NCBI RefSeq assembly: GCF_014268495.2
Contig: NZ_CP077087.1
Coordinates: forward strand, 541,001 to 605,000
DNA: 64,000 nt
Reading direction: 5' to 3'
DNA from: Pseudomonas monsensis
Lineage (GTDB): Bacteria > Pseudomonadota > Gammaproteobacteria > Pseudomonadales > Pseudomonadaceae
Below the pieces are notes generated by a model that was not told where the DNA came from, ran no database searches, and worked only from the letters and a program-made list of their open reading frames with translations. Made by a program: the position numbers and the translations under genes. Positions 60,980 through 64,000 of the stretch are shown one piece after another. Every line of letters begins with the position of its first letter. Position 1 is the first letter of the stretch.

Positions 60980-62766
60980 GCTGGAGTTCCTGCTTCAAGA
61001 ATTGCCGCGGCCGCTCGATGGGCGTCCATGAACAGGCGCGAAGGCGCACCCGCCGAAGTGACGTAGTGGTTGTAGTAGCAGGAGCCCTCGGCGAGTGGCC
61101 CGAGTACCCAGAGGTTGCGAACCGCTTCGCCGCGGATTGATTTGGGGTGGCAAGCGGCGTCGACGTCGATGCCGTCGATGCCTGCCTCTTCGGTGCGTGG
61201 GCGGATCAGCCCCAGGCGCGCGAGATCGCGCACCGGTGCGCAGTCGCTGTTGATCACGCCGCTGCCCTGCACATAGCCGGCGACGCGGCGGTAATGCTCG
61301 GTCGCTGGCGCGGTGCCGGGCATGAGGAAGGTCAGCAGACCGGCATCGCACAGGGCAAGCAGGTCGGCGTGACGCTCCTTCTGCGGGCCGGCCACGAGGC
61401 GGTTGATCGCCTTGTGCCAACGGCCATAGAACTGACGATGCGAGGCTTCGGTCAGGCCGTCGAAATCGACGGCCTGGCGCAAGCGGTCACGCAGATCGCG
61501 CCAGACTTCGATGGCGGCCTTGATCGCCGATTCGCCGCGTCCCACTCGCGACTCGTGCAAGTCGGCCTCGAGCGCGTGATAGATCCACGAGTGATAGTTG
61601 TGCGCGGTCACACTGGCGGGCAGCGCATGGCAGATCAGCGCCAGTGGATCTATCGAGCCACTGGCGGCTTCGTATTCGCGCAGCAACGCTTCGCAAGCGA
61701 CGACACCGGCGGTCCCGGCCGTGCTCACCGTCCTGAGGCGGCTCAGCACTTCGCGATGCCGCTCGGCGTCAGATTGAGCGTGCAACACGGCGACAGCGGC
61801 GGCACGCATTTCCACCAGCATGAGCGGCAGAATGTCCTGCTCGAAGTCCAGTTGCCCGTCCTTGGCGTCGGCCCGCAGCGCGTCGATGCGCGCCGGGGTC
61901 AGGAGCACGGCTTGATGGCGTGGGCAGTCGGTCAGGCCATTGGGTCGCGTGCGGAAGGGCAGGCCGTCGCGTGACTGCACGTAGATCACCGGCTCCTGGC
62001 CTGAAGGGTGGTAGACGTGGCTGGCGTCGGCGCGGCGAGTGTATTGCCCGCCGCGTCCGGCGGTCAGGGCGGCCAGCGTGTCCATGGCGCCCAGCCCGAG
62101 GCCCTCGAGCAGAATGCTTTCGCCCGGTTCGATGCGGTCGAGGCTGCCTGGCAACGGATAGATATTGCCGATGCGCTGGCGATCGGCGGCCTGCACCCGA
62201 CCGGTGTGGCCGACCGTCAGGATCAGTCGGTCCACCGTGATTTCGGCCCCCGCTGGCGTTTTCAGGCGGTAGCGCTTGCCATCGACCGAGTCGACGGCGG
62301 TCACGGCCTGGTGATGCAGGCGCACGCTGACCCATTGCGGCGCGGTCGCCAGAATGCGCGTAAAGGCATCGGCCAGATAAGCGCCGAGCAGATGCCGTGG
62401 CAGAAAGTCCTGGGCCTGGACCTCGCGGCCTTCACTCGCCAGCAGTCCGCTGTCGGCATCGACCTTGAGGTTCTGCTCGCGGCACCATTGCAGGAAGTCC
62501 GGCCCCGAGCGTGCTTGCGCCTGCGGCAGATCGCCCAAGGCTGTCGCATCGGGAAACACGCCCAGTTGCCCGGCGACGGTGTTGAGCAGCAGGTAGTCCG
62601 GTTGATCGGGCCAGTGCGCGCCGCAACCGTGCACGTTGGGCTCAAAGATATTGAGCACCACCGGTTGCTCGGGGCGCGTTTCGCTGAGGCTCAGCAGCCG
62701 TTCGAAGATCGACAGGCCGCGCGAGCCGCAACCCACCAGGCCGATGTGCAGGGGCGCCTTCACCAT
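60976..62766 (-). CDS. FAD/NAD(P)-binding protein
   Basis: 596 residues. N-terminal FAD/NAD(P)-binding fold with GLVGCGSRGLSIFERLLS and FEPNVHGCGAHWPDQPDYLL then LILTVGHTGRVQ; this is the FAD-NAD(P)-binding (PF13454-like) domain. The last third has DYLNR-like features but no second recognisable domain. It overlaps sbnB by seven bases. Expected to be a flavin or NAD(P)-dependent redox enzyme acting on a product of the SbnAB route. Exact reaction unknown. Confidence 0.82.
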   Translation of the reverse strand: MVKAPLHIGLVGCGSRGLSIFERLLSLSETRPEQPVVLNIFEPNVHGCGAHWPDQPDYLLLNTVAGQLGVFPDATALGDLPQAQARSGPDFLQWCREQNLKVDADSGLLASEGREVQAQDFLPRHLLGAYLADAFTRILATAPQWVSVRLHHQAVTAVDSVDGKRYRLKTPAGAEITVDRLILTVGHTGRVQAADRQRIGNIYPLPGSLDRIEPGESILLEGLGLGAMDTLAALTAGRGGQYTRRADASHVYHPSGQEPVIYVQSRDGLPFRTRPNGLTDCPRHQAVLLTPARIDALRADAKDGQLDFEQDILPLMLVEMRAAAVAVLHAQSDAERHREVLSRLRTVSTAGTAGVVACEALLREYEAASGSIDPLALICHALPASVTAHNYHSWIYHALEADLHESRVGRGESAIKAAIEVWRDLRDRLRQAVDFDGLTEASHRQFYGRWHKAINRLVAGPQKERHADLLALCDAGLLTFLMPGTAPATEHYRRVAGYVQGSGVINSDCAPVRDLARLGLIRPRTEEAGIDGIDVDAACHPKSIRGEAVRNLWVLGPLAEGSCYYNHYVTSAGAPSRLFMDAHRAAAAILEAGTPA

Positions 62767-63791
62767 CTGCGCTCCTCCCCGAAAAACGACGGGATGGCAA
62801 CGGCCTGACCTTCCTTGACCGCGATGTCGTGGACCATACGGCCGATCGCCAGGTCGAGAATGCCCATGCCGAACGGCGAATAGATCAGCGGTTTGTCCCG
62901 GCTTACCTGCAGGTCGCCGCGAATCAGCTGCGCCACGGTGCCGGTGACGAAGTCGCGATGGCCGTACTTCTGCTCGGCCAGATGCGGCGAGGTATTGGCT
63001 TTCAGGCAGTGGGTCACGTCATCGAAGTAGTTGTAACTTTCTTCGATGATTTCCGCACCGATATCCCGCAGCGAGATATTCAGCACGATCTGCCCCGGAC
63101 GGAATGTGCCGTTGCCTTTGACATAAGGCTCACCGGCACTGGTCGCGAACACCACGATGTCGGCGTTCAGGGCGTCGGCCAGCGGCACGATCTGCACTTG
63201 CGGCACCGCGAGCTGCTCAGCAAACGCTGCCAGCGCTTCGGCCGATTCAGTATTGAGGTCGTGAATTTCGACACGGTCGAACGACCAGTCGTCGCTGATG
63301 AATGTTTCGAGGATATTGCGCGCAATCACCCCGCCACCCACGATCGACAGTCTTGGCGCACGCTTGTTCTGGCCATTGAGCCACCAGGCGCCGAGCACCG
63401 CCGACGCTGCTGTACGCACGGCGCTGATCAGTGCGCCTTCAAGAAGGGCGTAGGGATAGCCGGTGTCCGGATCGTTGAGGATCAGCACCGCAGAGGCGCG
63501 GGGAATCCCCGATTTGATGTTGTCGGGGTAGCTGGCAATCCATTTGATCCCGGAGACCGATTGATCGCCCTCGCTGTCGACGATCGCCGCCGGCAAGGCA
63601 ATGATCCGGTTCGCCGGCTGCTCGGGGAAGCGCAGGAAGTAACTGTCGGGGTTGACCGTCTCGCCACGCTCATGGGTCAGGTAGGTTTGCGCCACCAGCT
63701 CGATAGCGTCCTGGCGCAGGCCGTTGAGGATGTTCTTGACCGCAGCGCCGGGCACCACATGGAAGGGTTGAATCGAGGTTTGAGTCGTCAT
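62760..63791 (-). CDS. sbnB: SbnB, N-(2-amino-2-carboxyethyl)-L-glutamate dehydrogenase
   Basis: 343 residues, ornithine-cyclodeaminase/mu-crystallin fold. NAD-binding LSIVGGGVIARNILETFISD, substrate loop VDSEGDQSVSGIKWIASYPD and ATSAGEPYV. SbnB oxidises ACEGA, the adduct of O-phospho-L-serine and glutamate made by SbnA, to release L-2,3-diaminopropionate and 2-oxoglutarate. The sbnA stop lies six bases upstream. In staphylococci the pair feeds staphyloferrin B; no siderophore synthetase is seen here. Confidence 0.9.
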   Translation of the reverse strand: MTTQTSIQPFHVVPGAAVKNILNGLRQDAIELVAQTYLTHERGETVNPDSYFLRFPEQPANRIIALPAAIVDSEGDQSVSGIKWIASYPDNIKSGIPRASAVLILNDPDTGYPYALLEGALISAVRTAASAVLGAWWLNGQNKRAPRLSIVGGGVIARNILETFISDDWSFDRVEIHDLNTESAEALAAFAEQLAVPQVQIVPLADALNADIVVFATSAGEPYVKGNGTFRPGQIVLNISLRDIGAEIIEESYNYFDDVTHCLKANTSPHLAEQKYGHRDFVTGTVAQLIRGDLQVSRDKPLIYSPFGMGILDLAIGRMVHDIAVKEGQAVAIPSFFGEERRW

Positions 63792-63797
63792 TGTGTT

Positions 63798-64000
63798 TTA
63801 CGCCGAAAGTGCCAGAGCGGGTTCTGGGAAGAGAGGTTGCAGCGCCGCAGCGCCGAGACGCTGGGTCACCCAGTCGTCGGAGTAGATGGTTTCGAGGTAT
63901 CGCTCGCCCATGTCGGGTGAGATCGCCACGACGACGTCGTCGGGGCGGATGTGCGGCGCCCACTGCTGCACGCCGGCGAGGACGGTGCCGGTGGAGCCGC
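63798..64000 (-). CDS. sbnA: SbnA, N-(2-amino-2-carboxyethyl)-L-glutamate synthase (partial C terminus)
   Basis: About 67 codons are visible; the protein ends ...GERYLETIYSDDWVTQRLGA...PALALSA. The segment GSTGTVLAGVQQWAPHIRP and ISPDMGERYLETIYSDDW matches the C terminus of cysteine-synthase-like PLP enzymes of the SbnA type. The start lies outside the window. Family call rests mostly on being next to sbnB. Confidence 0.8.
   Translation of the reverse strand, partial: GSTGTVLAGVQQWAPHIRPDDVVVAISPDMGERYLETIYSDDWVTQRLGAAALQPLFPEPALALSA

Overview
The window looks like chromosomal DNA of a Pseudomonas of the P. fluorescens group. GC content is high, REP-type palindromes sit between genes, and the gene order is a mosaic of blocks I remember from P. 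aeruginosa around PA5150-PA5201 and PA0291-PA0293, both near the replication origin. That synteny is from memory, not from a search. About 62 protein genes, one tRNA gene and one complete insertion sequence can be supported.

Layout. 1-9.8 kb: tex (partial), ompR/envZ (the AmgRS pair of P. aeruginosa), the rimA-rimB-rimK operon (c-di-GMP-controlled modification of ribosomal protein S6), hslR, a PAP2 phosphatase, hslO and pckA. 9.8-17.6 kb: small unknown genes, a RecQ-family helicase, a 3-hydroxyacyl-CoA dehydrogenase, an IS481-family element inserted in an intergenic palindromic repeat, a thioesterase and a glycine-zipper protein. 18-29.5 kb: a formate-dehydrogenase-like molybdoenzyme with fdhD and a LysR regulator, a BON/LysM protein, yrfG, nudE, cysQ, a thioesterase, dctD/dctB and a lone rmlC. 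29.6-35.3 kb: a 970-residue kinase/aminotransferase fusion, then aguB and aguA (agmatine to putrescine). 35.4-40 kb: a TonB-dependent siderophore receptor, a DsbA-like protein and an OprD-family porin.

40.2-43.3 kb holds a compact unit of a 2-oxoglutarate/Fe(II) dioxygenase, an acetyltransferase and the amino-acid exporter pair AzlC/AzlD, with a LysR gene overlapping it tail to tail. The dioxygenase leader can fold into a structure that pairs its ribosome binding site. 43.5-45.8 kb is a small accessory patch beside tRNA-Thr with a Xre/RES toxin-antitoxin pair. 45.8-57.3 kb: an FkbM methyltransferase, a second methyltransferase, a polar amino-acid ABC transporter, a GabP-like permease, two tandem paralogous small proteins, a hydrolase, a YhcG/DUF1016 nuclease and two small envelope proteins.

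57.4-64 kb is a tight, one-direction cluster: sbnA (partial), sbnB, a FAD/NAD(P)-binding protein, a glutathione S-transferase, an LctP-family permease and a MocR-type regulator. SbnA and SbnB make L-2,3-diaminopropionate, and no siderophore synthetase is visible next to them. This cluster and the dioxygenase/AzlCD unit are the best candidates for undescribed biology in the window.
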